A stretch of 64,000 nt of DNA from Chitinophaga niabensis (GCF_039545795.1 NZ_CP154260.1:2919001-2983000), one strand, 5' to 3'; shown: positions 17,535-26,845, numbered from the stretch's first letter. Made by a program: numbers and translations. The notes: generated by a model from the sequence alone, not told the origin.

Positions 17535-18896
17535 ATGATGAAGTACTGCGAAAACATTCTTGAGACCATTGGAGACACCCCGCTTGTAAAGCTTCACCGC
17601 GTTACTGCCGAACTTCCCTGTCCTGTATTTGCGAAGGTGGAGTTCTTTAACCCCGGCAATTCCATCAAAGACCGTATGGCTATTAAAATGGTGGAAGAAG
17701 CAGAAAAACAGGGCCTGCTGAAACCCGGCGGCACCATCATTGAAGGTACCTCCGGTAATACCGGTATGGGCCTTGCCTTAGCCGCCGTGATCAAAGGTTA
17801 TAAATGTATTTTCACCACTACCGATAAACAATCCAAAGAAAAGGTGGATATCCTGAAAGCCGTTGGTGCAGAGGTGATCGTTTGCCCAACCAATGTGCTG
17901 CCGGAAGATCCTAAATCCTATTATTCCGTATCCAGGAGGCTGGGCAAGGAAATACCCAATTCCTTCTACGTGAATCAATACGATAACCTCGCGAACCGGG
18001 ATGCACATTATGAGCAGACCGGCCCTGAAATATGGGACCAGACGGATGGTAAGATCACTCACCTGGTTGTAGCCACCGGCACCGGCGGCACCATTACCGG
18101 CACCGGTAAATTCCTGAAAGAAAAGAACCCTGCCATCCAGGTATGGGCCATTGATAGTTACGGTTCACTGCTCAAAAAGTTCCATGAAACAGGGGAACTG
18201 GATATGAGTGAAGTATACCCTTATATCACAGAGGGCATCGGAGAAGATTTTGTGCCGCAGAACTATGATATGAGTGTGATCGATCACTTTGAAAAAGTAA
18301 CAGATAAAGACGGTGCTGTTATGGCACGCCGCATCTCCAAAGAAGAAGGCATCTTTGTTGGTTACTCCGCAGGATCTGCCATAGCAGGCCTTCTGCAACT
18401 GAAAGCAAAACTGAAACCAACAGATGTGGTGGTAGTGGTATTCCACGATCATGGCAGCCGTTACGTGGGAAAAGTATACAACGATCAGTGGATGATGGAA
18501 CGCGGATTCCTGGATGTAAAAACAGTGAAAGATGTAGTGAACAGCCGCCGCAACCTGCCATTGGTGACTATCCTGCCCGATGAAAAAATAAGTGACGTGA
18601 TCGCGAAGATGAAAAAATATGACATTGAACATCTGCCTGTTTTACAGGGCAATGAATTCGTAGGGTCTATTTCGGAAAGCGGATTATTCAACAAACTGAT
18701 AGATCAGCCGGACCTGAAAGAAGCTTCCGTAAAAAGTGTGATGCAGAAAGCATTCCCCATCGTAAGTATGGAAACACCCATCGAAAAATTAACGATCTAC
18801 ATCAATAAAGAAAATGGCGCCGTGCTGGCTCAGGACGAATCCGCCAATTATCATATCATCACCAAATACGACATTATCCAGGCATTGGGTAATTAA
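17535..18896 (+). CDS. Cystathionine beta-synthase (PLP domain plus CBS pair)
   Basis: 453-residue fold-type II PLP enzyme of the cysteine synthase/cystathionine beta-synthase group. The PLP lysine is in GNSIKDRMA (K45). EGTSGNTGMGLALAA (about residues 74-88) binds the cofactor phosphate and substrate, and GTGGTITGTGKFL binds the PLP phosphate. Residues about 330-453 form two CBS motifs (ISDVIAKMKKYDIEHLPVL and VKSVMQKAFPIVS). This resembles the eukaryote-like CBS architecture without a heme domain, so condensation of serine and homocysteine (reverse transsulfuration) or a cysteine synthase-like reaction is likely. The ATG at 17538 is an equally good start. The next gene begins 3 bases after the stop. 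Confidence 0.88.
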   Translation: MMKYCENILETIGDTPLVKLHRVTAELPCPVFAKVEFFNPGNSIKDRMAIKMVEEAEKQGLLKPGGTIIEGTSGNTGMGLALAAVIKGYKCIFTTTDKQSKEKVDILKAVGAEVIVCPTNVLPEDPKSYYSVSRRLGKEIPNSFYVNQYDNLANRDAHYEQTGPEIWDQTDGKITHLVVATGTGGTITGTGKFLKEKNPAIQVWAIDSYGSLLKKFHETGELDMSEVYPYITEGIGEDFVPQNYDMSVIDHFEKVTDKDGAVMARRISKEEGIFVGYSAGSAIAGLLQLKAKLKPTDVVVVVFHDHGSRYVGKVYNDQWMMERGFLDVKTVKDVVNSRRNLPLVTILPDEKISDVIAKMKKYDIEHLPVLQGNEFVGSISESGLFNKLIDQPDLKEASVKSVMQKAFPIVSMETPIEKLTIYINKENGAVLAQDESANYHIITKYDIIQALGN

Positions 18897-18898
18897 AC

Positions 18899-19681
18899 AT
18901 GCTGTATAAAGATCAACTGGGCCGGGAGGTTGAGATCCCCTCTCCTCCCCAACGGATTGTTTCCGTAGTGCCTTCGCAAACAGAATTATTGTATGAGCTT
19001 GGTGCAGATGTTGCAGGCATTACAAAATTCTGTGTACACCCGGAAGCGTGGTTCCGCAGCAAAACACGCATTGGCGGCACCAAACAATTACACCTGGATA
19101 AAATAGCCGCCCTGCAGCCGGACCTGATCATTGCCAATAAAGAAGAGAACACCAAAGAACAGATAGAAGCCCTTGCTGCACAATTCCCTGTATGGATCAG
19201 TGATATCAATAACCTGGAGAGTGCCTGTGATATGATCACTTCCATCGGCCACATTGTGGGCAAACACCACGTTGCCAATAAGATCGCCACTACCATAAGA
19301 GAACGTTTTGATCTGTTAAAACCGCTTCAACCCAATGTACCCACTGCCTATTTTATCTGGCGCGATCCATGGATGGTAGCAGGTGGTGATACTTTTATTC
19401 ATGCAATGCTCCGCACTATCGGATTAAGGAATGTGTTTGAAGATCTTCCCCGTTATCCTTCCGTTACCCTCGCACAACTAGCCGCAAGTGGCTGCCGCCT
19501 GGTATTACTTTCCAGCGAACCCTATCCTTTTAAGGAAAAACACATCGCTGAAATACGCGAATATTTACCGGATGCTGTGATACATCTTGCAGATGGAGAA
19601 ATGTTTTCCTGGTATGGCAGCAGGTTATTACATGCACCTGCTTATTTCAGTAATTTATTAGACGCAGGCAACCTTCAATAA
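18899..19681 (+). CDS. Helical-backbone metal receptor (BtuF-like), no signal peptide
   Basis: 260-residue protein with the fold of class III periplasmic binding proteins (BtuF/TroA-like): YKDQLGREVEIPSPPQRIVSVVPSQTELLYELG at the N-terminus is the classic beginning of this family. Long helices and ALQPDLIIANKEEN follow, and the C-terminal lobe contains YFIWRDPWMVAGGDTFIHAML. The known members bind cobalamin, siderophores or metals for ABC importers. This one has no signal peptide, starts directly with the mature fold, and is 3 bases downstream of the cystathionine beta-synthase. A cytosolic ligand-binding role (for example corrinoid) is an inference; no permease or ATPase is close. Confidence 0.8.
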   Translation: MLYKDQLGREVEIPSPPQRIVSVVPSQTELLYELGADVAGITKFCVHPEAWFRSKTRIGGTKQLHLDKIAALQPDLIIANKEENTKEQIEALAAQFPVWISDINNLESACDMITSIGHIVGKHHVANKIATTIRERFDLLKPLQPNVPTAYFIWRDPWMVAGGDTFIHAMLRTIGLRNVFEDLPRYPSVTLAQLAASGCRLVLLSSEPYPFKEKHIAEIREYLPDAVIHLADGEMFSWYGSRLLHAPAYFSNLLDAGNLQ

Positions 19682-19753
19682 TTACGCTTCGTAATAATCC
19701 TGAAAATCCAATTACTAACCTGATAATCGAAGCGTCCAAAAAATCACTCATTT

Positions 19754-20197
19754 ATGGAAAGAAGAGACTTTTTGTCCAACATGGGCATAACCCTTGCTAT
19801 GGCTTGTACTGCCGGTTTAGCCGCATGCGGCGGAAAAGGTGATGATCCTGCACCTGGTCCCGGAGGTCCCGGTGGCGGCGGTGGTGGTGCAGATAAACTC
19901 ACTGTTAACTTAGCCACGCAGATCCAGAATGTCGGAGATTCCATCATCAGCGGTGGCGTAGTGCTGATTCGGCTGGCAGCGGGCAATGTACCGGCCTCTT
20001 TCTCTGCTGTGACCAGCACCTGTACCCATATGGGATGTACCCTTTCCGGTTATAACGGGGGGCTGATAGAATGCCTCAGTGCCTGCGGCCACGGCAGTAA
20101 ATTCAATCCCAACGGTACGGTAGCCAATGGCCCTGCAACCGCAGCCCTTACAAAGTATACGGTAACAATAAGCGGTACAACACTCACTGTTAAATAA
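19754..20197 (+). CDS. Rieske-type [2Fe-2S] lipoprotein with unusual second ligand box
   Basis: 147-residue exported protein. The N-terminus ERRDFLSNMG resembles a twin-arginine signal, and the lipobox LAAC puts a possible lipid anchor at Cys25, followed by a Pro/Gly-rich linker. The Rieske box I is CTHMGC (C90, H92). Box II reads CLSACGHGSKF (C107, C111, H113), whereas the usual spacing is C-x2-H. Either C107 or C111 must serve as ligand, so the cluster loop is longer than normal. GTVANGPA after it is normal. It probably transfers electrons in the cell envelope; the partner is unknown. It ends with a terminator at 20204-20238. Confidence 0.85.
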   Translation: MERRDFLSNMGITLAMACTAGLAACGGKGDDPAPGPGGPGGGGGGADKLTVNLATQIQNVGDSIISGGVVLIRLAAGNVPASFSAVTSTCTHMGCTLSGYNGGLIECLSACGHGSKFNPNGTVANGPATAALTKYTVTISGTTLTVK

Positions 20198-20203
20198 ATT
20201 TAC

Positions 20204-20238
20204 CCCGGGCTGCATGCTAATGCGGCCCGGCTTTGTTT
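20204..20238 (+). terminator. Terminator after the Rieske protein gene
   Basis: CCGGGCTGCA (20205-20214) pairs with TGCGGCCCGG (20221-20230) with one bulge or mismatch, followed by CTTTGTTTT. Confidence 0.7.
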
Positions 20239-20311
20239 TAGCACCTCTCTCAGCTCCCATCGTTGCAAGAAAACTAAATATTGCCTTGTTGCAATGCCAA
20301 ATCTTGCAAAA

Positions 20312-20338
20312 TTGCAAATCCCGAAATCCCTATATTTG
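20312..20338 (+). promoter_or_regulatory. Promoter of the class II aldolase gene
   Basis: TTG (20312-20314) and TATATTTG (20331-20338) are spaced 16 bases apart and resemble the Bacteroidota -33/-7 pattern. Transcription would start about 20343, giving a 30-base leader before the ATG at 20374. Confidence 0.5.
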
Positions 20339-20373
20339 CTTTCCTTTAAAAATCAAACGAAAAAAGACCATAT

Positions 20374-21444
20374 ATGGGAAAGTACAAAGCCGGCGTATTA
20401 TTCGGTGAAGAGCTGGAAGCGCTCTACAATGATGCCAAAGAGAATGAATTTGCTATGCCCGCAGTGAACGTGGTAGGCACCAACTCCATCAATGCCGTGC
20501 TGGAAACAGCCGCTAAGGTGAATTCACCGGTGATCATCCAGTTTTCCAATGGCGGCGCTCAATTCTTTGCCGGTAAAGGAATGCCCAACGATAAACTGCA
20601 AGCTAATATCTCCGGTGGTATCTCCGGAGCAAGGCACGTGCACGAGGTAGCTAAATACTATGGCGTACCCGTGATCCTGCATACAGACCATGCCGCTAAA
20701 AAGTGGCTGCCCTGGATAGATGGTTTGCTCACTGCCGGTGAAGCTTTCAAAAAAGAAACCGGCCAGCCCCTCTACAGCTCTCACATGCTGGACCTCTCTG
20801 AAGAACCCATCCATGAGAATATTGAGATCTCCAAAGCTTACTTCGAAAGAATGAACAAGCTGGGTATGAGCATTGAAATAGAACTGGGTGTTACCGGTGG
20901 TGAAGAAGATGGTGTGGACAATTCAGGCGTGGAAAACTCCCTCCTGTATACCCAGCCTGAAGATGTTGCCTATTCTTACGAGCAACTCTCCCAGGTAGGT
21001 ACCCGTTTTACCGTAGCAGCTGCTTTTGGTAATGTACACGGTGTTTACAGCCCCGGAAACGTGGAATTACGCCCTGAGATCCTGAAAAACAGCCAGGATT
21101 TCATACAGCAGAAATTCGGTACCCCTACCAATAAACCCGTATTCTATGTGTTCCACGGCGGATCCGGCTCTCCCAAGAACCAGATCAACGAAACCCTGGG
21201 TTACGGTGTGATCAAGATGAATATCGACACAGATATGCAATGGGCATTCTGGGAAGGTATTCTGGGCTTCTACAAGAAGAACGAAGCTTACCTGCAGGCC
21301 CAGCTCGGCAACCCTGAAGGTCCGGCTAAACCGAACAAGAAATACTACGATCCGCGCGTATGGCTGCGCAAAGGCGAGGAAACTTTCGTGAGCCGCCTGG
21401 AAGAAGCCTTCACCGATCTGAATTGCATCAATCGCAATAAATAA
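20374..21444 (+). CDS. fbaA: Class II fructose-bisphosphate aldolase
   Basis: 356-residue zinc-dependent aldolase that interconverts fructose 1,6-bisphosphate and the two triose phosphates in glycolysis and gluconeogenesis. It has the long FbaA form similar to the E. coli enzyme. The catalytic Asp and a zinc His are in ILHTDHAAKKWLPW (D105, H106). The other zinc histidines are in GNVHGVY and FHGGSGS. The MDLSEEP-like segment and the MNIDTDMQWAFW loop that binds substrate phosphates are present. It has its own promoter and terminator and is probably highly expressed. Confidence 0.96.
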   Translation: MGKYKAGVLFGEELEALYNDAKENEFAMPAVNVVGTNSINAVLETAAKVNSPVIIQFSNGGAQFFAGKGMPNDKLQANISGGISGARHVHEVAKYYGVPVILHTDHAAKKWLPWIDGLLTAGEAFKKETGQPLYSSHMLDLSEEPIHENIEISKAYFERMNKLGMSIEIELGVTGGEEDGVDNSGVENSLLYTQPEDVAYSYEQLSQVGTRFTVAAAFGNVHGVYSPGNVELRPEILKNSQDFIQQKFGTPTNKPVFYVFHGGSGSPKNQINETLGYGVIKMNIDTDMQWAFWEGILGFYKKNEAYLQAQLGNPEGPAKPNKKYYDPRVWLRKGEETFVSRLEEAFTDLNCINRNK

Positions 21445-21458
21445 TCATATTATAGCCG

Positions 21459-21492
21459 TAAAAGCCCTCCCGTTTTCCCGGGGGGGCTTTTG
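21459..21492 (+). terminator. Terminator after fbaA
   Basis: A 13-bp stem (21460-21472 with 21479-21491, one G-T pair) around a TTTTCC loop, with the 3' arm ending in CTTTT, lies 15 bases after the stop codon. Confidence 0.85.
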
Positions 21493-21567
21493 ATTTACGG
21501 AAAAATTGAATTTATCCGTATCTTGCACCACTTATTCTTTATCTAATTTTATATCTCAAACGCTAGT

Positions 21568-22413
21568 ATGAGCTGGTTTAAGCGAGTTAAACAAGGAATT
21601 TCTACCACTACCAGTGAAAAGAAGGACGCACCGGAAGGTTTGTGGCATAAATGTCCTAATTGTAAGAAAACATCCACTATGCAAGACCTGAAAGAGCATT
21701 TGTACGTATGCGACAAGTGTAACTTTCACAACCGTATCAATTCACCTGAGTATTTCGAGATCATTTTTGATAATAACACCCTTGAAGAACTATTCAGCAA
21801 CATCTATCCCAAAGACCAGCTGGGCTTCAGCGACCTGAAACCTTATGGCGAACGGTTGAAAGATGCACAGAAGAAATCAGGGCTTTCTGATGCCATGCGC
21901 GTCGGTACCGGCCTCGTAAATGGTCATGGCCTGGTGGTTGCCTGTATGGATTTTAACTTCATCGGAGGCTCCATGGGCTCCGTGGTAGGGGAAAAGATCG
22001 CCCGCAGCATCGATTATTGCATAGCCAATAAACTGCCGCTGATGATCATCTCCAAATCCGGCGGTGCCCGGATGATGGAAAGTGCCTTCTCCCTGATGCA
22101 AATGGCCAAAACGTCTGCCAAGCTCACACAGCTGGCTGCCGCACGCCTCCCCTACATTTCGTTAATGACAGACCCCACCACCGGCGGCGTAACAGCTTCT
22201 TATGCCATGCTGGGGGATATCAATACAGCCGAGCCAGGCGCCCTTATCGGTTTTGCCGGCCCGCGTATCATCAAAGAAACTATTAAAAAAGACCTCCCCG
22301 AAGGCTTCCAGAGCGCTGAGTTCCTGCTGGAACACGGATTCCTTGATTTTATTCAGGATCGTAAAGAACTGAAGAACAAATTGAGCACGCTGCTGCAGCT
22401 TTTTAAGAATTAA
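21568..22413 (+). CDS. accD: Acetyl-CoA carboxylase carboxyltransferase subunit beta
   Basis: 281-residue carboxyltransferase beta subunit, which with AccA transfers CO2 from carboxybiotin to acetyl-CoA to make malonyl-CoA. The zinc ribbon of AccD is present: C29, C32, C48 and C51 (CPNC and CDKC). The crotonase-type core has [15 protein letters not shown] and [11 protein letters not shown], followed by [16 protein letters not shown], the acyl-CoA-binding region. accA is not in the window, so the subunits are encoded apart. The gene follows fbaA after a terminator and has a 75-base leader region with a TATCTTGC element near 21513. Confidence 0.95.
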   Translation: MSWFKRVKQGISTTTSEKKDAPEGLWHKCPNCKKTSTMQDLKEHLYVCDKCNFHNRINSPEYFEIIFDNNTLEELFSNIYPKDQLGFSDLKPYGERLKDAQKKSGLSDAMRVGTGLVNGHGLVVACMDFNFIGGSMGSVVGEKIARSIDYCIANKLPLMIISKSGGARMMESAFSLMQMAKTSAKLTQLAAARLPYISLMTDPTTGGVTASYAMLGDINTAEPGALIGFAGPRIIKETIKKDLPEGFQSAEFLLEHGFLDFIQDRKELKNKLSTLLQLFKN

Positions 22414-22470
22414 GAATTTGTTCCGTCCCCGCCGGTCCCAATAGACCGGCGGGGCTGAGCACCCCGCAAC

Positions 22471-22911
22471 ATGGCAGAATTAAAGAACAGATCGGCTTAT
22501 TTTGAATTTGCGATAGAAGATAAATATATCGCCGGCATGGTATTAACTGGTACGGAAATAAAATCCATCCGGGAAGGAAGAGTGAGTTTTAACGATAGTT
22601 TCTGCTATTTCTCTAAAGGAGAGCTGTTTGTGAAAAGCATGCACATTGCCGAATACTCTCACGGATCATACACTAATCACGACCCCGTCCGTGAACGTAA
22701 ATTATTGTTACAACGAAAGGAACTGAAGAAGATTGAGAAGAGAATGCAGGAACGCGGGTATACCGTGGTTCCCCTCCGCATCTTCCTTACAGAGAAAGGC
22801 CTTGCCAAAATGGAGATAGGCCTCGGTAAGGGTAAAAAACTGCATGATAAAAGAGACTCCATTAAATCACGTGAAGTAGACAGGGAATTACGCCGCAATT
22901 TTAAAATATAG
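22471..22911 (+). CDS. smpB: SsrA-binding protein SmpB
   Basis: 146-residue RNA-binding protein that brings tmRNA to stalled ribosomes for trans-translation. Family motifs are clear: the start with YFEFAIEDKYIAGMVLTGTEIKS, RVSFNDSFCYF, the YSHGSYTNHDPVRERKLLL region, and the C-terminal tail GLGKGKKLHDKRDSIKSR, which inserts in the mRNA channel. The length is normal. The start at 22471 lies 57 bases after accD; a GC-rich palindrome (ccgccggtccca-atagaccggcgg, about 22429-22453) lies in that gap. The tmRNA gene itself is not in the window. Confidence 0.95.
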   Translation: MAELKNRSAYFEFAIEDKYIAGMVLTGTEIKSIREGRVSFNDSFCYFSKGELFVKSMHIAEYSHGSYTNHDPVRERKLLLQRKELKKIEKRMQERGYTVVPLRIFLTEKGLAKMEIGLGKGKKLHDKRDSIKSREVDRELRRNFKI

Positions 22912-23019
22912 GCGCTATTGTTAAAACAATGATAATTCCCTGCGTGTTATTCCTCTTTGAAATTCAATCCGGAAATCTGGCCCATCATTTGCCTGCTTCT
23001 GATTGTAAATAACAGCTAT

Positions 23020-24162
23020 ATGAATACCTATTTCCGCTACCTGCCTGTTTTCCTCGCTGTGATCCTTTTTTCCTGTAAATCCGGTGAAAAACTCTTTAAC
23101 AAGGGCCGTTATGGGGATGCCGTGGAAGCTTTCGTGAAAAAGCTCCAGCGCCGCCCTTCAGATGCCACCTCCCTGCAATTACTGCCACAGGCTTACAACG
23201 CAGCCATGGAATTCCATGAAGGCCGCGCCAAACAAGCCATTGCTTCTAATAATGATCTCAAATGGGAAGCCGTTCGCAATGAGTACAATGCCATGCAACG
23301 GCTTTATAATGTGATCCGTTCCTCTCCCGCTGCCAGCGCCATCGTAAAACCAAAGGATTACTCCACCGCCCTGGCCAGCGCATTGAATAATGCCGCCGAA
23401 GCCCGTTACGAAAGGGCCCTGCAGTTGCTGGAAATGGGTGATAAACAAAGCGCCCGGGAAGCTTATGACGAGTTCACCGCTTCCCTGCAACTCAGCGCCA
23501 ATTACAAAAACGCCGCACAACTGAGGGACCAGGCTTACCAGATGGGCCTCATACATGTGGTGATCAGTGAAATAGCCATCAGTTCCTCTTATTTCCAGTT
23601 CACGGCAGACCAGTTCCGCGATGCCGTAGTACGCCAGCTGGAACAACGCCGTATCAACAACTTTGTGAAGTTCTACGATGAACGTTACGTACGTAATCAA
23701 AAAGATTTTCAGCCGGACCAATACCTGGAAATGCGCTTTAATGATTTTGTGGTAGGCCAGACCTATGTAGATCGTTATCAACGCGAGGTTTCCAAAGTGA
23801 TCAGCGTACCCAGCAATCAAAAAGATTCTACCGGTAAAGTGATCAATGTGGATATCACCGTGAAGGCCACACTCTTCATTACCCGCAAAACCTTAGCCTC
23901 CAGCGGCTTCCTGGATTACCGCATTACGGATGTTACTAATAATAAATTGTTGCGGCAGGACAGGCTGCCGGGTTCCTATACCTGGCAAAACCAGTTCGGC
24001 ACCTTCCGTGGAGATGAACGTGCTTTAAGCAATGAAGATAAACGCCTGATCGGTGGCCGCGATGTTCCGCCTCCTCCGCCGCAGGACCTTTTCGCAGAAC
24101 TGACCCGCCCTATTTACGACAGGCTGGCCAGTGACCTGCAGAGTTTTTACAGCCGTTATTAA
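23020..24162 (+). CDS. Hypothetical outer-envelope lipoprotein with repeat-like N-terminus
   Basis: I do not recognise a named family. The start at 23020 (MNTYFRYLPVFLAVILFSCKSGEK) gives a canonical lipoprotein signal with the lipid-anchor Cys in LFSC; the upstream in-frame extension to 22957 does not. Residues 20-180 are helical and TPR-like (FNKGRYGDAVEAFVKKLQRRP, ARYERALQLLEMGDKQSAREAYDEF). Residues 190-330 are beta-rich and include KVINVDITVKATLFITRK. A Pro-rich stretch (DVPPPPPQDL) precedes the final helix. It probably acts at the envelope. No neighbour suggests a specific function. Confidence 0.8.
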   Translation: MNTYFRYLPVFLAVILFSCKSGEKLFNKGRYGDAVEAFVKKLQRRPSDATSLQLLPQAYNAAMEFHEGRAKQAIASNNDLKWEAVRNEYNAMQRLYNVIRSSPAASAIVKPKDYSTALASALNNAAEARYERALQLLEMGDKQSAREAYDEFTASLQLSANYKNAAQLRDQAYQMGLIHVVISEIAISSSYFQFTADQFRDAVVRQLEQRRINNFVKFYDERYVRNQKDFQPDQYLEMRFNDFVVGQTYVDRYQREVSKVISVPSNQKDSTGKVINVDITVKATLFITRKTLASSGFLDYRITDVTNNKLLRQDRLPGSYTWQNQFGTFRGDERALSNEDKRLIGGRDVPPPPPQDLFAELTRPIYDRLASDLQSFYSRY

Positions 24163-24202
24163 CCATTCCCTTTTTCTTGTGTTATAACGTAAAACTCCTA
24201 TT

Positions 24203-24604
24203 ATGAAGAAAATCCTCTCAGCAGCAGCCTTTATACTGATGATCAGTTGCGCATCCTCCCAGAAGAGCAATGGCTCCGTTGAAAAAGACCTGTACAAATC
24301 CTGGCGGGCAACAGGGTTTGATACCACTGGCGCCAATCACAGCCCCACTATTGCATTTGATCAGGCACAGAACAGGGTTTCCGGCAACGGGAGCTGTAAC
24401 CGGTATTCCGGCGGATTTACATTAACCGCGCCGGATAAGATCGCCTTCTCTCCCATGGCGGCTACTAAAATGGCCTGTCCGGGTTTGAATGTAGAGAGTA
24501 AGTATTTTGAATTACTGAATAAAGCGAATAAATGGAGCATTAAAGATGGCGTGCTTACGCTCAGCCAGGATGGCAATGCTTTACTGACGTTTGTAGCTGA
24601 ATAA
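24203..24604 (+). CDS. META-domain lipoprotein (HslJ-like)
   Basis: 133-residue lipoprotein with signal MKKILSAAAFILMISCASS; Cys16 would carry the lipid. The rest is one META domain: SWRATGFD, then PTIAFDQAQNRVSGNGSCNRYSGGF (the characteristic G-x-G-x-CN motif, split here), AFSPMAATKMACPG, and LLNKANKWSIKDGVLTL. The domain is known from the heat-shock protein HslJ of E. coli and many envelope proteins; the activity is not known. It is 40 bases downstream of the previous lipoprotein, so the two may be co-transcribed. A terminator follows. Confidence 0.88.
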   Translation: MKKILSAAAFILMISCASSQKSNGSVEKDLYKSWRATGFDTTGANHSPTIAFDQAQNRVSGNGSCNRYSGGFTLTAPDKIAFSPMAATKMACPGLNVESKYFELLNKANKWSIKDGVLTLSQDGNALLTFVAE

Positions 24605-24609
24605 TAGTG

Positions 24610-24645
24610 AAAAGGCCACCCTGGAAAGGGCGGCCATTCATTTTT
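24610..24645. terminator. Bidirectional terminator between META protein and C39 exporter
   Basis: ggccaccct (24614-24622) pairs with agggcggcc (24627-24635) with one mismatch and a GGAA loop, with T-rich DNA on the right (CATTTTTG) and AAAA on the left. The genes on either side converge. Confidence 0.7.
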
Positions 24646-24667
24646 GTTCACTTAAAACCAATGTAAA

Positions 24668-26842
24668 TTAAAGCGGTATTGCCTGGTGATGTTGCCACAA
24701 CCTGGAGTAGATCGCGTTATTCTGCAACAACTGGCTATGCGTTCCTTCTTCAGCCATCACACCTTCCTGCAGCACTACAATTTTATCTGCATTCATCACC
24801 GTACTTAAACGGTGTGCTATTACAATGATCGTTTTACCCTCATCCCTCAACTGCTGCATCACATCCTGCACATACTGGTCGGACACGGAGTCCAGGGAAG
24901 AAGTAGCCTCATCCAGGATCAGTATTTCCGGGTTCCTGTACAATGCACGTGCAATCGCTACCCGCTGACGCTGGCCACCGGAGAGGTTTACGCCATGTTC
25001 TCCCAGCATGGTATTAAAACCATCCGGTAGTTTTTCAATGAACTGGATGATCCCCAATTGCGTGGAAATGTGCAATACGCGTTGCATATCCGGCTCCACT
25101 TCTCCCACGGCAATGTTCTCCATTACAGTTCCTGCAAAGAGATCTATCTGCTGCGGTACCACGCTCACGCGTCTGCGCAAACTATCCGTATCAATGTACC
25201 GGATATCCATTTTGCCGATAAGGATACTTCCTTCCTGCAAAGGATACAGGTTCTGCATCAGGGCCATGAGCGTAGATTTCCCGGACCCGCTCTCTCCCAC
25301 TATCGCCGTAATCTTTCCTTTCGTTATCTGCATATTAAAGTTCCGGAACACCTGTACCCGTGTACCATACCGGAAGGATACATTCTGAAATGTTACATCT
25401 CCCACCAGGTCCGGCGTGAGTGTTACTTTATTCCCTGTTTCTTCCTGCTCCAGGTCCATGATCTCAAACAAACGGTCTGCCGCTATCAGGGCATCCTGCA
25501 TACTTCTGTTCGCGCCGATCAGGCTCATAGCCGGGCCCGTGAAGTAACCGATCAATGCATAAAAGCTGAGTAACTCTCCGGGGCTTAGCTGCCTGTCCAT
25601 CACAAAATAGGAGCCCGCCCATAAAAGGATCACCACAAAAGCACTGGTTATAAAACCACCGGCATTCCCGATATAGAGATTGGTAACAGAAGAAGAAAAG
25701 ATGGTTTTCAGGAGTTTCACAAAACGGTTCTCCGTTTTCATGTTCGCATAATCTTCCAGCCCGAAACGTTTGATGGTAGACACAGAGTTCAGGGATTCCA
25801 CCAGCTGGCCGCCCAGTTCCGCATTCTCTTCCATCAGCTTCCGCTGCATCTTCCTGTTCACCTGGTTACTGATCCAGTAGATAATACCATATACAGGAAG
25901 AATAGCCAGCATAATAATGGCGAGCTTCCAGTAATAGGTGAACATCAGGCAGAAAGAAAAGATCACGATGAAAACATTCACCACCAGGCCGATGGCTATA
26001 TCGTTGATGAATACACGTATTTTAACAGCATCGCTGATCCGGGAAGTGATCTCCCCTACCCGCATGGTATCAAAGAACTGCTGCGGCAGGCGGAGCAGGT
26101 GTTTATAATAACCAAGGATCAGCCGCGCATCTATCTGCTGACCTGTTTTTAAAGCGAATACACTTTTCAGTTGCCCGATGAACAATTGCAGCACCAGGAT
26201 CAGGAGCATAATGATGCCCAGGAGGTTTAGCAGGTTCTTGTTACCTTCTACCAGTACATTGTCCACTATTTTCTGTACGTAGATGGAAGTGGACAGCCCA
26301 AGAATGGTATATACAATGGCCCCGAAAAGTGCCTGCAGCACAACCGTTCTATGCGGTTTCAGAAGATACCAGAAACGTTGCAGATGAGAGATCTTTTCAT
26401 TGCCTGCCCTGAAATCTTCGCCGGGCATGAGGAGAATGAGCACATTCGTCCAGATGGCTTTGAATGCCTCGTGGGTTAGTTTATGGAACAATCCGTCTGC
26501 CGGGTCCATTACCACCACATGTGTTTTAGTGACCTTATAGATCACCACAAAGTGATGTAACTTTTCTTTGATCACCACATGCGCAATAGCAGGTTTAGGG
26601 ATGTTGAAGAGCGCTTCCCATGGGCCTTTCACACCTTTAGCTTCAAAGCCCAGTTTAGTAGCGGCTTCAATGATGCCTAATACATTGGTGCCTTTATTAT
26701 CCGTAGCGGCTAACTGGCGGATGCGGGCAACGGGTAACTGCAATTGGTAGAATGCCGCAATGGAAGCAAGGCATGCGGCACCGCAATCGCTGATATCGCG
26801 CTGGCGGATACGGGAACTATTTTTTAATCGTATAGAGGACAT
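24668..26842 (-). CDS. Peptidase-containing ABC transporter (C39 peptidase, bacteriocin/peptide exporter)
   Basis: 724-residue PCAT-type exporter in the inner membrane. An N-terminal C39 cysteine peptidase (residues 1-140) has the oxyanion Gln14, catalytic C20 (RDISDCGAACL), His in LHHFVVIYKV (about residue 97) and Asp in VVMDPADG (about 111); it should cut double-glycine-type leader peptides. Six membrane segments (about 160-440) follow. The nucleotide-binding domain has Walker A GESGSGKSTL, signature LSGGQRQRVAIARAL, Walker B ILILDEATSSLD and H-loop IAHRL. It is 3 bases downstream of its HlyD partner. No obvious double-glycine precursor peptide is seen near it. Confidence 0.94.
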   Translation of the reverse strand: MSSIRLKNSSRIRQRDISDCGAACLASIAAFYQLQLPVARIRQLAATDNKGTNVLGIIEAATKLGFEAKGVKGPWEALFNIPKPAIAHVVIKEKLHHFVVIYKVTKTHVVVMDPADGLFHKLTHEAFKAIWTNVLILLMPGEDFRAGNEKISHLQRFWYLLKPHRTVVLQALFGAIVYTILGLSTSIYVQKIVDNVLVEGNKNLLNLLGIIMLLILVLQLFIGQLKSVFALKTGQQIDARLILGYYKHLLRLPQQFFDTMRVGEITSRISDAVKIRVFINDIAIGLVVNVFIVIFSFCLMFTYYWKLAIIMLAILPVYGIIYWISNQVNRKMQRKLMEENAELGGQLVESLNSVSTIKRFGLEDYANMKTENRFVKLLKTIFSSSVTNLYIGNAGGFITSAFVVILLWAGSYFVMDRQLSPGELLSFYALIGYFTGPAMSLIGANRSMQDALIAADRLFEIMDLEQEETGNKVTLTPDLVGDVTFQNVSFRYGTRVQVFRNFNMQITKGKITAIVGESGSGKSTLMALMQNLYPLQEGSILIGKMDIRYIDTDSLRRRVSVVPQQIDLFAGTVMENIAVGEVEPDMQRVLHISTQLGIIQFIEKLPDGFNTMLGEHGVNLSGGQRQRVAIARALYRNPEILILDEATSSLDSVSDQYVQDVMQQLRDEGKTIIVIAHRLSTVMNADKIVVLQEGVMAEEGTHSQLLQNNAIYSRLWQHHQAIPL

Positions 26843-26845
26843 GGT

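Noticed and set aside
19680..19694. Palindrome ATTACGCTTCGTAAT as a terminator
   Set aside because: Stem is only 6 bp and no T tract follows; kept out of the feature list.
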